DNA of 64,000 bases from the NCBI RefSeq assembly GCF_009857595.1, contig NZ_WWCU01000001.1:62001-126000 (forward strand), given 5' to 3'. The position numbers and the translations under genes were made by a program. The notes beneath the pieces were generated by a model that worked only from the letters and a program-made list of their open reading frames with translations, was not told the DNA's origin and searched no databases. Source of the stretch: Pseudoduganella aquatica. Lineage in GTDB: Bacteria > Pseudomonadota > Gammaproteobacteria > Burkholderiales > Burkholderiaceae_D. The stretch's first letter is position 1; each line of letters begins with the position of its first letter. Shown piece by piece: positions 16,422 through 24,197 of the stretch.

Positions 16422-17726
16422 ATGAAATCGATTAAATCCCTGGTAATAGGCGCCACCCTGCTCGCATCCATGGGCGGCGCGTTCGCCCAGACCGAGCAAT
16501 TCATCGCCCTGCCTTCCTACCGCGTAGGCCCTTATGCGGCGGGCGGTTCGGGCTTCTACGGCGGCATCATCGACTACTTCAACCTGGTCAACGCCAACGG
16601 CGGCATCAACGGCACCAAGATCTCGTGGGAAGAATGCGAGACCGAATACAACCCTTCGCGCGGCATCGAGTGCTATGAGCGCCTGAAAACCAAGAACGGC
16701 GGCGCCACCCTGGTCGAGCCGCTGTCGACCGGCATCGCCTACGGCATCCTGGACCGCGTGGCGAAAGACAAGGTGCCGATGACCACCCTGGGCTACGGCC
16801 GCTCGGACGCCGCCAACGGCAAGGTCTTCCCCTATGTGTTCCCGCTGATTACCAGCTACTGGAACCAGGCCGCCGCCATGATCAAATACCTGGGCGACAA
16901 GAACGGCGGCATGGCCAAGCTGAAAGGCAAGAAGATCGTGCACCTGTACCACGACTCGGCCTTCGGCAAGGAACCCTTGCCGGTGCTGGAGGAACTGGCC
17001 AAGCAGCACGGCTTTGAACTGATCAAGATCGCGGTGGCGCCGCCGGGCAGCGAGCAGCAGTCGCAATGGCTGCAGATACGCCAGGCCAATCCGGACCACG
17101 TGATCCTGTGGGGCTGGGGCGTGATGAATTCGGTCGCCATCAAGACCGCGCAGCGCAACGGCTTCCCGCGCGAGAAGATGCTGGGCGTGTGGTGGGCGGG
17201 CTCGGAAGAAGACACCATCGCATCCGGCGACGCGGCCAAGGGCTACACCTCGATGACCTTCAACACGCCGGGCAACTACCCGCTGCTCGACGAGCTGCGC
17301 AAGAAGGTGTACGCGGCCGGCAAAGGCAATCTGGCCGACCAGAGCCGCATCGGTTCCGTGTACCACATGCGCGGCGTCACGGCCGGCATCCTGTACGCGG
17401 AAGCGATCCGCCACGCGCAGGAGAAATTCGGCAAGGGCAAGGTCATGACCGGGGACCAGATCCGCTGGGGCCTGGAGAACATGGACATCGACGAAGCGCG
17501 CCAGAAAGCGCTGGGCGCGCTGGGCATGTTCCCGCCGGTGAAAACCACCTGCGACGACCACGAAGGCTCGGGCGCCGTGAAAGTGCAGCAATGGGACGGC
17601 AAGAAATGGGTAGCCATCACGCCGAACTGGGTGGTGGGCGACAAGGCGCTCACCCGCAAGCTGGTGGAAGAATCGTCCGCCAAGTACGCGGCTGAAAAAG
17701 GCATTACGCCAGCCTGCGCCAAGTAA
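16422..17726 (+). CDS. ABC transporter substrate-binding protein (Liv/urea/amide class)
   Basis: A 434-residue periplasmic binding protein (type 1, Peripla_BP_6 class) that captures the ligand for the LivHM-type permease. Signal peptide 1-22, cleavage after AFA. It has the family's F-Y-G-G-I-I-D-Y-F-N, N-G-G-I-N-G motif and a C-terminal Cys pair (T-T-C-D-D-H, P-A-C-A-K). At 434 residues it is longer than LivJ/LivK (about 370) and closer to the larger homologues linked to aromatic- or organic-acid uptake; the ligand is therefore unlikely to be a simple branched-chain amino acid (inference). Strong ribosome site GGAGGAG. Confidence 0.92.
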   Translation: MKSIKSLVIGATLLASMGGAFAQTEQFIALPSYRVGPYAAGGSGFYGGIIDYFNLVNANGGINGTKISWEECETEYNPSRGIECYERLKTKNGGATLVEPLSTGIAYGILDRVAKDKVPMTTLGYGRSDAANGKVFPYVFPLITSYWNQAAAMIKYLGDKNGGMAKLKGKKIVHLYHDSAFGKEPLPVLEELAKQHGFELIKIAVAPPGSEQQSQWLQIRQANPDHVILWGWGVMNSVAIKTAQRNGFPREKMLGVWWAGSEEDTIASGDAAKGYTSMTFNTPGNYPLLDELRKKVYAAGKGNLADQSRIGSVYHMRGVTAGILYAEAIRHAQEKFGKGKVMTGDQIRWGLENMDIDEARQKALGALGMFPPVKTTCDDHEGSGAVKVQQWDGKKWVAITPNWVVGDKALTRKLVEESSAKYAAEKGITPACAK

Positions 17727-17732
17727 CAGCCG

Positions 17733-17755
17733 TGGGCGGGCCTCCGGTCCGCCCA
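17733..17755 (+). terminator. GC-rich hairpin after the binding-protein gene (attenuator or mRNA stabiliser)
   Basis: TGGGCGG (17733-17739) and CCGCCCA (17749-17755) form perfect 7-bp arms with a 9-nt loop, seven bases after the stop codon. The run that follows has only a short T5 tract 11 bases on. Such hairpins between a binding-protein gene and the rest of an importer operon commonly protect the upstream mRNA or cut read-through, allowing more binding protein than membrane subunits. Confidence 0.5.
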
Positions 17756-17780
17756 TCGAACAATTTTTGGAAAAGCCGCC

Positions 17781-18608
17781 ATGGACACTGCAACCGCCGC
17801 CGCACCTCCGCCCTACCTCTCGGTGAACAACATCGAGGTGATCTACGACCATGTGATCCTGGTCCTGAAAGGGGTGTCGCTGCAAGTCCCACAAGGGAAG
17901 ATCGTGGCGCTGCTGGGCGCCAACGGCGCGGGCAAGTCGACCACGCTGAAAACCATCTCCACGCTGCTGCGCGGCGAACGCGGCGACGTCACCAAGGGCG
18001 AAGTCCAGTTCAAGGGCGAGCGCGTGGACCAGCTTACGCCCAACGAACTGGTGAAACGCGGCCTGTCGCAAGTGATGGAAGGCCGCCACTGCTTCGGCCA
18101 CCTGACCATAGAGGAAAACCTGCTCACCGGCGCCTACACCCGCAACCTGGGCCGCGCCGAACTGAAGGAGTCGCTGGACAAGGTGTACCACTACTTCCCG
18201 CGCCTGAAGGAGCGCCGCGCCAGCCAGGCCGGCTACACCTCGGGCGGCGAGCAGCAGATGTGCGCCATAGGCCGTGCACTGATGGCCAAACCTTCCATGA
18301 TTTTGCTCGATGAACCGTCGATGGGCATCGCGCCGCAGATCGTGGACGAAATCTTCGGCATCGTGAAGGACTTGAACCACAAGGAAAACGTCTCCTTCCT
18401 GCTGGCCGAGCAGAACACCAACGTGGCACTGCGCTACGCGGACTTCGGCTACATCCTGGAGAACGGCCGCGTGGTGATGGAAGGCGAGGCCACCGAACTG
18501 GCCAACAACGAGGACGTGAAAGAGTTCTACCTGGGCATGTCCGGCGCCGGCCGCAAGAGCTTCCGCGACATGAAGTTTTACCGCCGCCGCAAACGCTGGC
18601 TGGCTTGA
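17781..18608 (+). CDS. livF: Branched-chain-amino-acid-type ABC transporter ATPase (LivF family)
   Basis: A 275-residue ATPase, second nucleotide-binding subunit of the importer. Walker A G-A-N-G-A-G-K-S-T at 46-54, signature T-S-G-G-E-Q-Q-M, Walker B I-L-L-D-E-P-S-M-G and the L-L-A-E-Q-N switch region typical of LivF. The C-terminus (F-Y-L-G-M-S-G, then a basic 15-residue tail) is longer than in E. coli LivF (237 residues). It lies after the hairpin that follows the binding-protein gene. Confidence 0.93.
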   Translation: MDTATAAAPPPYLSVNNIEVIYDHVILVLKGVSLQVPQGKIVALLGANGAGKSTTLKTISTLLRGERGDVTKGEVQFKGERVDQLTPNELVKRGLSQVMEGRHCFGHLTIEENLLTGAYTRNLGRAELKESLDKVYHYFPRLKERRASQAGYTSGGEQQMCAIGRALMAKPSMILLDEPSMGIAPQIVDEIFGIVKDLNHKENVSFLLAEQNTNVALRYADFGYILENGRVVMEGEATELANNEDVKEFYLGMSGAGRKSFRDMKFYRRRKRWLA

Positions 18609-18615
18609 GGAATTT

Positions 18616-18966
18616 ATGAAACTGGAAAAAGCCATTGCAGTCTGCCGCGCCCTGCCCGGCGCCACCGAAGACATCAAATGGGGCGCCGACCTGGTGTTCT
18701 CGGTCGGCGAAAAAATGTTCGCCGTCACCGGCAACTGCGCGGACGCGGAAGGCATCAGCTTCAAGGTGGACGACGAGCGCTTCCTGGAGCTGACCGACCG
18801 CCCCGGCATCATCGCCGCGCCCTACCTGGCGCGCGCCAAGTGGGTGAAGATCGTGGACTTCAAGGCGGTGAGCGACGCCGAAGCGGCCGAGCTGCTGACA
18901 CGCTCCCACGCCATCATCTTCGGCAAACTGACCAAGAAACTGCAGCGCGAAATCGGAGAGAAATGA
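18616..18966 (+). CDS. MmcQ/YjbR family DNA-binding-like protein
   Basis: A 116-residue protein of the YjbR/MmcQ family: L-P-G-A-T-E-D-I-K-W-G, V-F-S-V-G-E-K-M-F-A near the start, and W-V-K-I-V-D-F, then S-H-A-I-I-F-G-K-L-T-K-K. The fold resembles double-wing DNA-binding proteins, but the role is unproven. It sits seven bases after livF and its stop overlaps the start region of the next ligase gene, so it belongs to the operon. Confidence 0.88.
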   Translation: MKLEKAIAVCRALPGATEDIKWGADLVFSVGEKMFAVTGNCADAEGISFKVDDERFLELTDRPGIIAAPYLARAKWVKIVDFKAVSDAEAAELLTRSHAIIFGKLTKKLQREIGEK

Positions 18967-20219
18967 TGAGCGACACCCTGGACAGCCTGGAAACGCGCGC
19001 CCCCGAGCAGCGCGAACGCGAACTGCTGGCGCGCTTGCCCGGCCTGGTCGCGCGCGCGCAGAGCGCGCCGGGCTGGAGCCGCATCCTGGCCGGCGTGGAC
19101 GCCAACGCCGTCAGCAGCCGCGCCGCGCTGGCCGCGCTGCCGGTCACGCGCAAGTCCGACCTGAAGGCGCTGCAGCAGCAGCTCCAGCCTTTCGGCGGCC
19201 TGAACGCCACGCCGGTGGGCCAGCTGTCGCGCGTGTTCATGTCGCCCGGCCCCATCTTCGACCCCGAGGGGCGCGGCGCCGACTGGTGGCGCTTTTCGCG
19301 GCCCATGTACGCGGCCGGCGTGCGCGCCGGCGGCCTGCTGCAAAACTGCTTCGCCTACCACTTCACGCCCGCCGCCTTCATGGTGGAAGGCGGCGCGGCG
19401 CGCATCGGCTGCCCGGTGATCCCGGCCGGCAGCGGCCAGACCGAGCTGCAGGTGCAGGCCATGCAGGCGCTCAGGCCGGATACCTATATCGGCACGCCGT
19501 CCTTCCTCAAGATCATTATCGAAAAAGCGCGCGAGATGGGAGCGGACATCAGCAGCGTGAAACAGGCCATGATGGGCGCTGAAGCGCTGCCCGAATCGCT
19601 GCGGCGCTGGTTCGCCGAGAACGGCGTGCCGCACGTGCTGCAAACCTACGCCTCGGCCGACATCGGCAGCATCGCCTACGAAACCCGCAGCGGCGACACC
19701 GTCCATCCCGGCATGGTGCTGGACGAGGACGTGCTGCTGGAAATCGTCCGCCCCGGCAGCGGCGAGCCGGTGCCGCCCGGCGAAGTGGGGGAAGTGCTGG
19801 TCACGCTGTTCAATCCGGACTATCCGCTGATACGCTTCGCCACCGGCGACCTGTCCGCCATCCTGACGGACGCCCCGCCCTCGCCCTGCGGCCGCACGAA
19901 TATCCGCATCCGCGGTTGGATGGGCCGCGCCGACCAGACCACCAAGGTGCGCGCCATGTTCGTCCACCCCTCGCAGGTGAACGAAATTACGCGCCGCCAT
20001 CCGGAGATACTGAAGGCGCGGCTGGTCGTTTCCGGCAAGATGGCGAACGATGTGATGACCTTGCATTGCGAAGTCGACAATCCGGCGCTTGTACAGGCTA
20101 ATTCCATCATAGAAACTATTCGCGACCTGACCAAGCTGCGCGGCGAAGTCGCTTTCGCAGTTAAAGGCAGTTTGCCCAACGATGGCAAGGTGATCGACGA
20201 CGTAAGGGACTATTCCTGA
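18966..20219 (+). CDS. Phenylacetate-CoA ligase-like AMP-binding enzyme
   Basis: A 417-residue adenylate-forming enzyme of the PaaK class, expected to form a CoA thioester of an aromatic or related acid. Features: S-S-R-A-A-L-A-A-L-P-V-T-R-K-S-D-L in the N-terminal region, Q-T-Y-A-S-A-D-I-G as the adenine-binding segment, Y-P-L-I-R-F-A-T-G-D-L-S and the C-terminal R-A-D-Q-T-T-K-V-R segment. The usual S-S-G-T-T-G phosphate loop of PaaK is replaced by M-S-P-G-P-I-F, so kinetics may be unusual. ATG 18966 gives the best spacing to GGAGAG; ATG 18963 is immediately before it. It is the last gene of the liv-type operon. Confidence 0.85.
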   Translation: MSDTLDSLETRAPEQRERELLARLPGLVARAQSAPGWSRILAGVDANAVSSRAALAALPVTRKSDLKALQQQLQPFGGLNATPVGQLSRVFMSPGPIFDPEGRGADWWRFSRPMYAAGVRAGGLLQNCFAYHFTPAAFMVEGGAARIGCPVIPAGSGQTELQVQAMQALRPDTYIGTPSFLKIIIEKAREMGADISSVKQAMMGAEALPESLRRWFAENGVPHVLQTYASADIGSIAYETRSGDTVHPGMVLDEDVLLEIVRPGSGEPVPPGEVGEVLVTLFNPDYPLIRFATGDLSAILTDAPPSPCGRTNIRIRGWMGRADQTTKVRAMFVHPSQVNEITRRHPEILKARLVVSGKMANDVMTLHCEVDNPALVQANSIIETIRDLTKLRGEVAFAVKGSLPNDGKVIDDVRDYS

Positions 20220-20311
20220 CTTTGTAGCGTGGGAGCAACGCTGGAGCGGGCAGGCGGGATATGGCGGATAATAAAGACCATTCCTACCAAGGTCAGAAGA
20301 AGACGAAGATC

Positions 20312-20890
20312 ATGCAAGACTTTCATCATAACCGCGCCCGCGACCTGCTGAAAAACGCAGAAGAAATTTTCGACCAGGAAGCCGTCCAGACCGCCGTGGC
20401 CCGCATGGCAGGCGAGCTGAACGCCCGCTTCGACCACCCGGAGAACCAGGAATTTCCGCTGGTGCTGGGCGTGATGGGCGGCGCGGTGGTGTTCACCGGC
20501 AACCTGCTGCCGCAACTGACTTTCCCGCTCGAGTTCGACTACATCCACGTGAGCCGCTACGGCGACGAGGACAAGGGCGGCGCCGTGGTGTGGAAGGTGA
20601 TACCGCGCTCCAACGTGGTTGGCCGCACCGTGATCGTACTGGACGACATACTGGACGAAGGCGAAACCCTGGCCCACGTGAAGCAGCGCCTGCTGGACAT
20701 GGGCGCGGCCGAGGTGATTTTGGCGGTGTTCTGCGACAAGGCCATCGGCAAGGCCAAGCCGGTGACGGCGGACATTATCGGCATCACCATCCCGAACCGC
20801 TTCGTGGTCGGCTACGGCATGGACGCCTACGGCTACTGGCGCAATCTGCCGGGCCTGTGGGCCATCCGGACCGAAGACCTGAACTCCTAG
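20312..20890 (+). CDS. hpt: Hypoxanthine-guanine phosphoribosyltransferase
   Basis: Cytoplasmic purine salvage enzyme that converts hypoxanthine or guanine plus PRPP to IMP or GMP. The 192 residues contain V-L-G-V-M-G-G-A-V-V at 51-60 and the PRPP-binding loop V-I-V-L-D-D-I-L-D-E-G-E-T at 107-119. The start was set at ATG 20312 because R-A-R-D-L-L-K-N-A-E is then close to the N-terminus, as in related betaproteobacterial proteins; ATG 20261 would add 17 polar residues. It is probably a single-gene unit. Confidence 0.9.
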   Translation: MQDFHHNRARDLLKNAEEIFDQEAVQTAVARMAGELNARFDHPENQEFPLVLGVMGGAVVFTGNLLPQLTFPLEFDYIHVSRYGDEDKGGAVVWKVIPRSNVVGRTVIVLDDILDEGETLAHVKQRLLDMGAAEVILAVFCDKAIGKAKPVTADIIGITIPNRFVVGYGMDAYGYWRNLPGLWAIRTEDLNS

Positions 20891-20921
20891 CGTTTATTGC
20901 TCTGGCGAACTAATATACCCC

Positions 20922-21524
20922 ATGGGTATCTTCGCCGACGTATTATTCACCAAGACGCAGCAGCGTGTGCTGGCCGTGCTGTATGGCCAGCCCAGCCGCT
21001 CCTTCTACGCCAATGAAATCATCGCCCTGGCCGCCTGCGGCTCGGGCGCGGTGCAGCGCGAGCTGGCCAGCCTGGAAGAATCGGGCCTGGTGCACAGCTG
21101 GCGCGCCGGCAACCAGAAGCACTACCAGGTTGACCGCGACGCCGCCATCTTCGAGGAACTGCATAGCATCGTCGTCAAAACCTTTGGCGCCGGCGACCTG
21201 ATACGGGCCGCTTTGCAGGCCCAGCTGCCCCAGCTGGACGCGGCCTTCATCCACGGCGACGCCGTGGCCGGCACGGTGCACGCCAGCAGCGGCATCGACT
21301 TGATGGTAATCGCGCCCAAAGCGCCGCAGCCAGAGCTGCGCCTGGCGCTGGGCGAACTGACGGGCGATCTGGGCCGCGAAGTACGCCCAGCCTTCTACAC
21401 CTCAGAGGAATTCGGCCAGCTGTGGCGCACCGGCGACACCGCGCTGCGCGCCGTGCTGGAGCAGCCCAAGATTTTCGTCAAAGGCTCCGAGCCCGAACTG
21501 ATCAAACTGGCGCAGCTTCCCTGA
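20922..21524 (+). CDS. Winged-helix protein with a degenerate nucleotidyltransferase domain
   Basis: A 200-residue protein. Residues 1-85 form an ArsR/MarR-like winged helix (L-F-T-K-T-Q-Q-R-V-L-A-V-L-Y-G, G-A-V-Q-R-E-L-A-S-L). Residues 95-200 resemble a MNT-type nucleotidyltransferase, but the catalytic G-S...S-D-x-D pattern reads H-G-D-A...S-G-I-D, so one Asp of the metal pair and the Ser are lost. It is therefore probably a regulator with a non-catalytic sensor domain. Such proteins are often called transcriptional regulators and sometimes act as antitoxins; a TacAT pair lies just downstream on the same strand. Confidence 0.75.
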   Translation: MGIFADVLFTKTQQRVLAVLYGQPSRSFYANEIIALAACGSGAVQRELASLEESGLVHSWRAGNQKHYQVDRDAAIFEELHSIVVKTFGAGDLIRAALQAQLPQLDAAFIHGDAVAGTVHASSGIDLMVIAPKAPQPELRLALGELTGDLGREVRPAFYTSEEFGQLWRTGDTALRAVLEQPKIFVKGSEPELIKLAQLP

Positions 21525-21542
21525 CTAAAGGTGAAGAGCGTG

Positions 21543-21571
21543 TTGACAACAGCTATACGCCCGCCTACGCT
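21543..21571 (+). promoter_or_regulatory. Promoter of the tacAT operon
   Basis: A perfect -35 box TTGACA (21543-21548) is followed after 17 bp by TACGCT (21566-21571), which keeps the T, A and final T of a -10 box. The predicted start lies about 30 bp before the tacA ATG, which has an excellent AGGAGGG ribosome site. Confidence 0.6.
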
Positions 21572-21579
21572 GGGTGTAT
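21555..21579. promoter_or_regulatory. Candidate TacA operator overlapping the -10 box
   Basis: ATACGCCC (21555-21562) and GGGTGTAT (21572-21579) are an inverted repeat matching at seven of eight positions, separated by 9 bp. It covers the -10 region of the tacAT promoter. TacA-type (DUF1778, ribbon-helix-helix) antitoxins bind palindromes at their own promoter, so this is the probable site of autoregulation. Confidence 0.55.
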
Positions 21580-21607
21580 TCATTGTTATCTGCACCAGGA
21601 GGGTTCC

Positions 21608-21880
21608 ATGCGTGACGCCGCCATCAATTTGCGGGCTTTGCCCGAGCAGCGGGACTTGATTGATCGCGCCGCAAACCTGTTGGGCAAGAACCGTTCGGAT
21701 TTTATGCTTGAAGCCGCCTGTGAAAAAGCCCAGGAGGTCGTACTCGATCAGGTTTTTTTCAGCATGGATGCAGACAAATTCAAGCACTTCAACGCCGTCC
21801 TCGATGCAACGCCTAGCCACAATCCCGGACTTGAACGACTAATGGCCGTTGCCACTCCTTGGATTACTGCCAAGAAATGA
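21608..21880 (+). CDS. tacA: TacA-type antitoxin (DUF1778, ribbon-helix-helix)
   Basis: A 90-residue antitoxin. The N-terminal strand I-N-L-R-A-L-P-E-Q-R-D-L-I-D-R-A-A and G-K-N-R-S-D-F-M-L-E-A form the DNA-binding ribbon-helix-helix typical of DUF1778. The C-terminal part (L-E-R-L-M-A-V-A-T-P-W) would wrap around the toxin. Its stop codon overlaps the TacT start (ATGA). It is expected to neutralise TacT and to repress the promoter at 21543-21571. Confidence 0.88.
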   Translation: MRDAAINLRALPEQRDLIDRAANLLGKNRSDFMLEAACEKAQEVVLDQVFFSMDADKFKHFNAVLDATPSHNPGLERLMAVATPWITAKK

Positions 21881-22371
21881 GTTTGCGGCTCACCCCGCCC
21901 GTGCCGCTCGCGGCCACCCACCTTCTGGATGGATTCGAGTGCGGCGAAGCAGCACTCGACGGGTGGCTCAAGCGACGCGCAATGGCCAACCAAGTGAGCA
22001 ATGCCAGCCGCACATTTGTCGTAGCGGATCAGGATGGACATGTCTATGGCTACTATGCCATGGCTGCGGGCGCAGTCGCTCACCAAATGGCAACCGGCTC
22101 GGTCCGCCGGAACATGCCGGACCCCGTCCCAGTATTGGTCCTGGCGCGGCTAGCGGTTGATCGCCGTGCCCAAGGCATGAAGATTGGTGCCGCCTTATTG
22201 CAGGACGCTGTCAACAGGGCGGTGACGGTTTCCCGGCATGCCGGCGTCCGAGCCCTGCTGGTACATGCGCTTAACGACACCGCCAAGAAGTTCTACGAAC
22301 ACTATGGCTTCCAGGAGTCGCCGCAACATCCGATGACGCTGATGTTACGCTTGAATGCCGTCAAGGAATGA
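21877..22371 (+). CDS. tacT: TacT-type GNAT toxin (aminoacyl-tRNA acetyltransferase)
   Basis: A 164-residue GNAT acetyltransferase. Toxins of this family acetylate the free amino group of charged tRNAs and stop translation. Motifs: N-terminal D-G-F-E-C-G-E-A-A-L-D-G-W-L (TacT hallmark), R-T-F-V-V, then V-L-V-L-A-R-L-A-V-D and the acetyl-CoA loop R-A-Q-G-M-K-I-G-A, a C-terminal K-F-Y-E-H-Y-G-F with the general-acid Tyr. The start ATG overlaps the tacA stop by four bases. The 3' end overlaps the convergent binding-protein gene by 11 bp. Confidence 0.9.
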   Translation: MSLRLTPPVPLAATHLLDGFECGEAALDGWLKRRAMANQVSNASRTFVVADQDGHVYGYYAMAAGAVAHQMATGSVRRNMPDPVPVLVLARLAVDRRAQGMKIGAALLQDAVNRAVTVSRHAGVRALLVHALNDTAKKFYEHYGFQESPQHPMTLMLRLNAVKE

Positions 22372-23095
22372 CAGGGGCTGCGCTACCCAAATAACGGGCA
22401 ATCGCTTCTTTGCGCAGCGCCTGCAGCTGCCCGTCCGCCTGCATTTTCTCCAGCACGGCGGTGATGCGCGGCACGAGGTTTGCATGTTTTTTATGCAGAT
22501 AGTGGAACAGGCGAAACTTGACCAGGGGCGGCTCCAGCGGCGCGATGCCGCGCAGGCCTGCCAGTTGTAGCTGCCACAGGCCTGAGAGCCTGGCTTCGAC
22601 CACCACGTCCACGCGGCCGGCGGCCAGCTTGGCGAACGATTGTTCCACGGTCGATACGCGCTCGACGTTCATGCCCACCGTTCCCAGCTCCGCGAATTTC
22701 AGCCCTATCCTGGTGCCTATCCGGTACGGACGCAGGCTATCCCAGCCGGTGACGGGAAAGTTCAGTCCTTTGGTGAACACCACGCCTTCCATCTGGCCGA
22801 TGGCGACGGGCACGCGTATCAGGTTGGGATAGAGCTTCTCCATCCCTTCGATGCGGTTGATTTCGCCGTCCAGCACGCCGTCATTGGACAGCGCCAGTGC
22901 GCGCGCGGCCGGCAACTCCTTGCCCTTGATGGCGATACCCAGTTTCGCGTATGCCACGCGCAACACCTCTGCGCCGATACGCGTATCCAGGTCGGTGACC
23001 GCCGCGAACGTCACTTGTTCCTGCGCGCACGCAGGCGTTGCGCACATTGCCAGCGCCAGGACGTAGGCCAGGAAACGGACGCTCCACGCAGTCAT
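22361..23095 (-). CDS. Periplasmic substrate-binding protein, SBP_bac_3-like
   Basis: A 244-residue secreted protein with a signal peptide (cleavage near C-A-Q, residues 24-26). The fold is type-2 periplasmic binding protein with A-A-R-A-L-A-L-S-N-D-G and V-F-T-K-G motifs and a helical C-terminus. There is no permease or ATPase gene nearby, so it is either a solitary sensor-type binding protein or a paralogue serving another transporter; the family also contains amino-acid-binding domains of histidine kinases. ATG 23095 was chosen over the GTG two codons upstream. Confidence 0.75.
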   Translation of the reverse strand: MTAWSVRFLAYVLALAMCATPACAQEQVTFAAVTDLDTRIGAEVLRVAYAKLGIAIKGKELPAARALALSNDGVLDGEINRIEGMEKLYPNLIRVPVAIGQMEGVVFTKGLNFPVTGWDSLRPYRIGTRIGLKFAELGTVGMNVERVSTVEQSFAKLAAGRVDVVVEARLSGLWQLQLAGLRGIAPLEPPLVKFRLFHYLHKKHANLVPRITAVLEKMQADGQLQALRKEAIARYLGSAAPVIP

Positions 23096-23152
23096 GTGCA
23101 CTCTCGGAATGGGGGTGCTAAGCAGTATGCCGCGACTGCGGCGAAAACACTA

Positions 23153-24106
23153 CTACAAGCTCAGGCGCGCCCGCGCAGCCGCGTATTCGGCCTTCAGGCG
23201 CTCCACCATCTCGGCCACGGTGGGCACGTCGTCCATCAGGCCCACGCCTTGGCCGGCGCCCCAGATGTCGCGCCAGGCTTTGGCGGTGCCGGAACCGAAG
23301 CTCATCTTGCTCTTGTCCGATTCCGGCAGCGCGTCCGGGTCCAGGCCGGCGTTGAGGATGGATTTCTTCAGGTAGTTGCCATGCACGCCGGTGAACAGAT
23401 TGGTGTAGACGATGTCCGCCGCCGCCGATTCCACGATGGCGTTGCGGTATTCGTCCGTCACATTGGATTCCTCGGTGGCCAGCCAGCGCGATCCGATGTA
23501 GGCGAAGTCCGCGCCCATGGCCTGCGCCGCCAGGATGGCGTCGCCGGTGGCGATGGAGCCGGACAGGGCGATCGGCCCTTTGAAGAACTTGCGCACTTCT
23601 CCCACCAGCGCAAACGGCGACAGCGTGCCCGCATGGCCGCCGGCGCCGCTGGCCACCAGGATCAGGCCGTCCACGCCCGCTTCCAGCGCCTTTTCGGCGT
23701 GGCGGATGTTCACCACGTCGTGCAGCACGATGCCGCCGTAGCTGTGAATGGCGTCCATCATCTCTTTCGGCGGCGCCCGCAGCGAGGAAATGATGATGGG
23801 CACCTGGTGCTTCACGCACACTTCCACGTCGTGCGCCAGGCGGTCATTCGACTGGTGCACGATCTGGTTCACGGCGATGGGACCGACGCGCTTGCCGGGA
23901 TTGGCGGCCTGGAAGGCGGCCAGTTCGGCTTGCAGCTCGGTCAGCCAGGTGTCCAGCAGCTCGGCCGGGCGCGCGTTCAGCGCCGGGAAGGAGCCGACAA
24001 TGCCGGCCTTGCACTGCGCCGCCACCAGCTTGGGGCCGCTGGCGATGAACATCGGCGAGGCGATGACGGGAAGGGACAGGTTTTGCAGCACGGTGGGCAG
24101 GGCCAT
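23153..24106 (-). CDS. NAD(P)H-dependent flavin oxidoreductase / nitronate monooxygenase-like
   Basis: A 317-residue TIM-barrel flavoprotein of the 2-nitropropane dioxygenase/NMO family. Signatures: P-V-I-A-S-P-M-F-I-A-S-G near the start, V-L-H-D-V-V-N-I-R-H-A, A-S-G-A-G-G-H-A-G and G-D-A-I-L-A-A-Q-A-M-G-A-D-F-A-Y-I-G-S-R-W-L-A for FMN phosphate. Family members detoxify propionate-3-nitronate or act as quinone/enoyl reductases, so the substrate is undecided. The start has a CGGAG site. A good promoter with a palindrome upstream (24135-24164) suggests TetR-type control, but no regulator gene adjoins it. Confidence 0.9.
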   Translation of the reverse strand: MALPTVLQNLSLPVIASPMFIASGPKLVAAQCKAGIVGSFPALNARPAELLDTWLTELQAELAAFQAANPGKRVGPIAVNQIVHQSNDRLAHDVEVCVKHQVPIIISSLRAPPKEMMDAIHSYGGIVLHDVVNIRHAEKALEAGVDGLILVASGAGGHAGTLSPFALVGEVRKFFKGPIALSGSIATGDAILAAQAMGADFAYIGSRWLATEESNVTDEYRNAIVESAAADIVYTNLFTGVHGNYLKKSILNAGLDPDALPESDKSKMSFGSGTAKAWRDIWGAGQGVGLMDDVPTVAEMVERLKAEYAAARARLSL

Positions 24107-24134
24107 GGCGGACTCCGAGTTAAATGATCAAACC

Positions 24135-24164
24135 ATTATAAGTCGAAAATAGTACGATCGTGCT
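24135..24164 (-). promoter_or_regulatory. Promoter and palindromic operator of the flavin-oxidoreductase gene
   Basis: On the minus strand a consensus -10 TATAAT (24140-24135) is followed by the ATG 29 bases on. The -35 region is overlapped by the near-palindrome AGTACGATCGTGCT (24151-24164; 12 of 14 positions symmetric, core ACGATCGT). This type of 14-bp palindrome is common for TetR/AcrR family repressors. Confidence 0.5.
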
Positions 24165-24197
24165 CTAAACTGTGTCCCGCTGTCGCTTACCCTTCGC

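Noticed and set aside
15804..18812. 1002-codon open frame on the minus strand through livM, the binding-protein gene and livF
   Set aside because: It crosses several real genes with clear motifs on the plus strand and shows no family features. It is a product of third-position GC bias.
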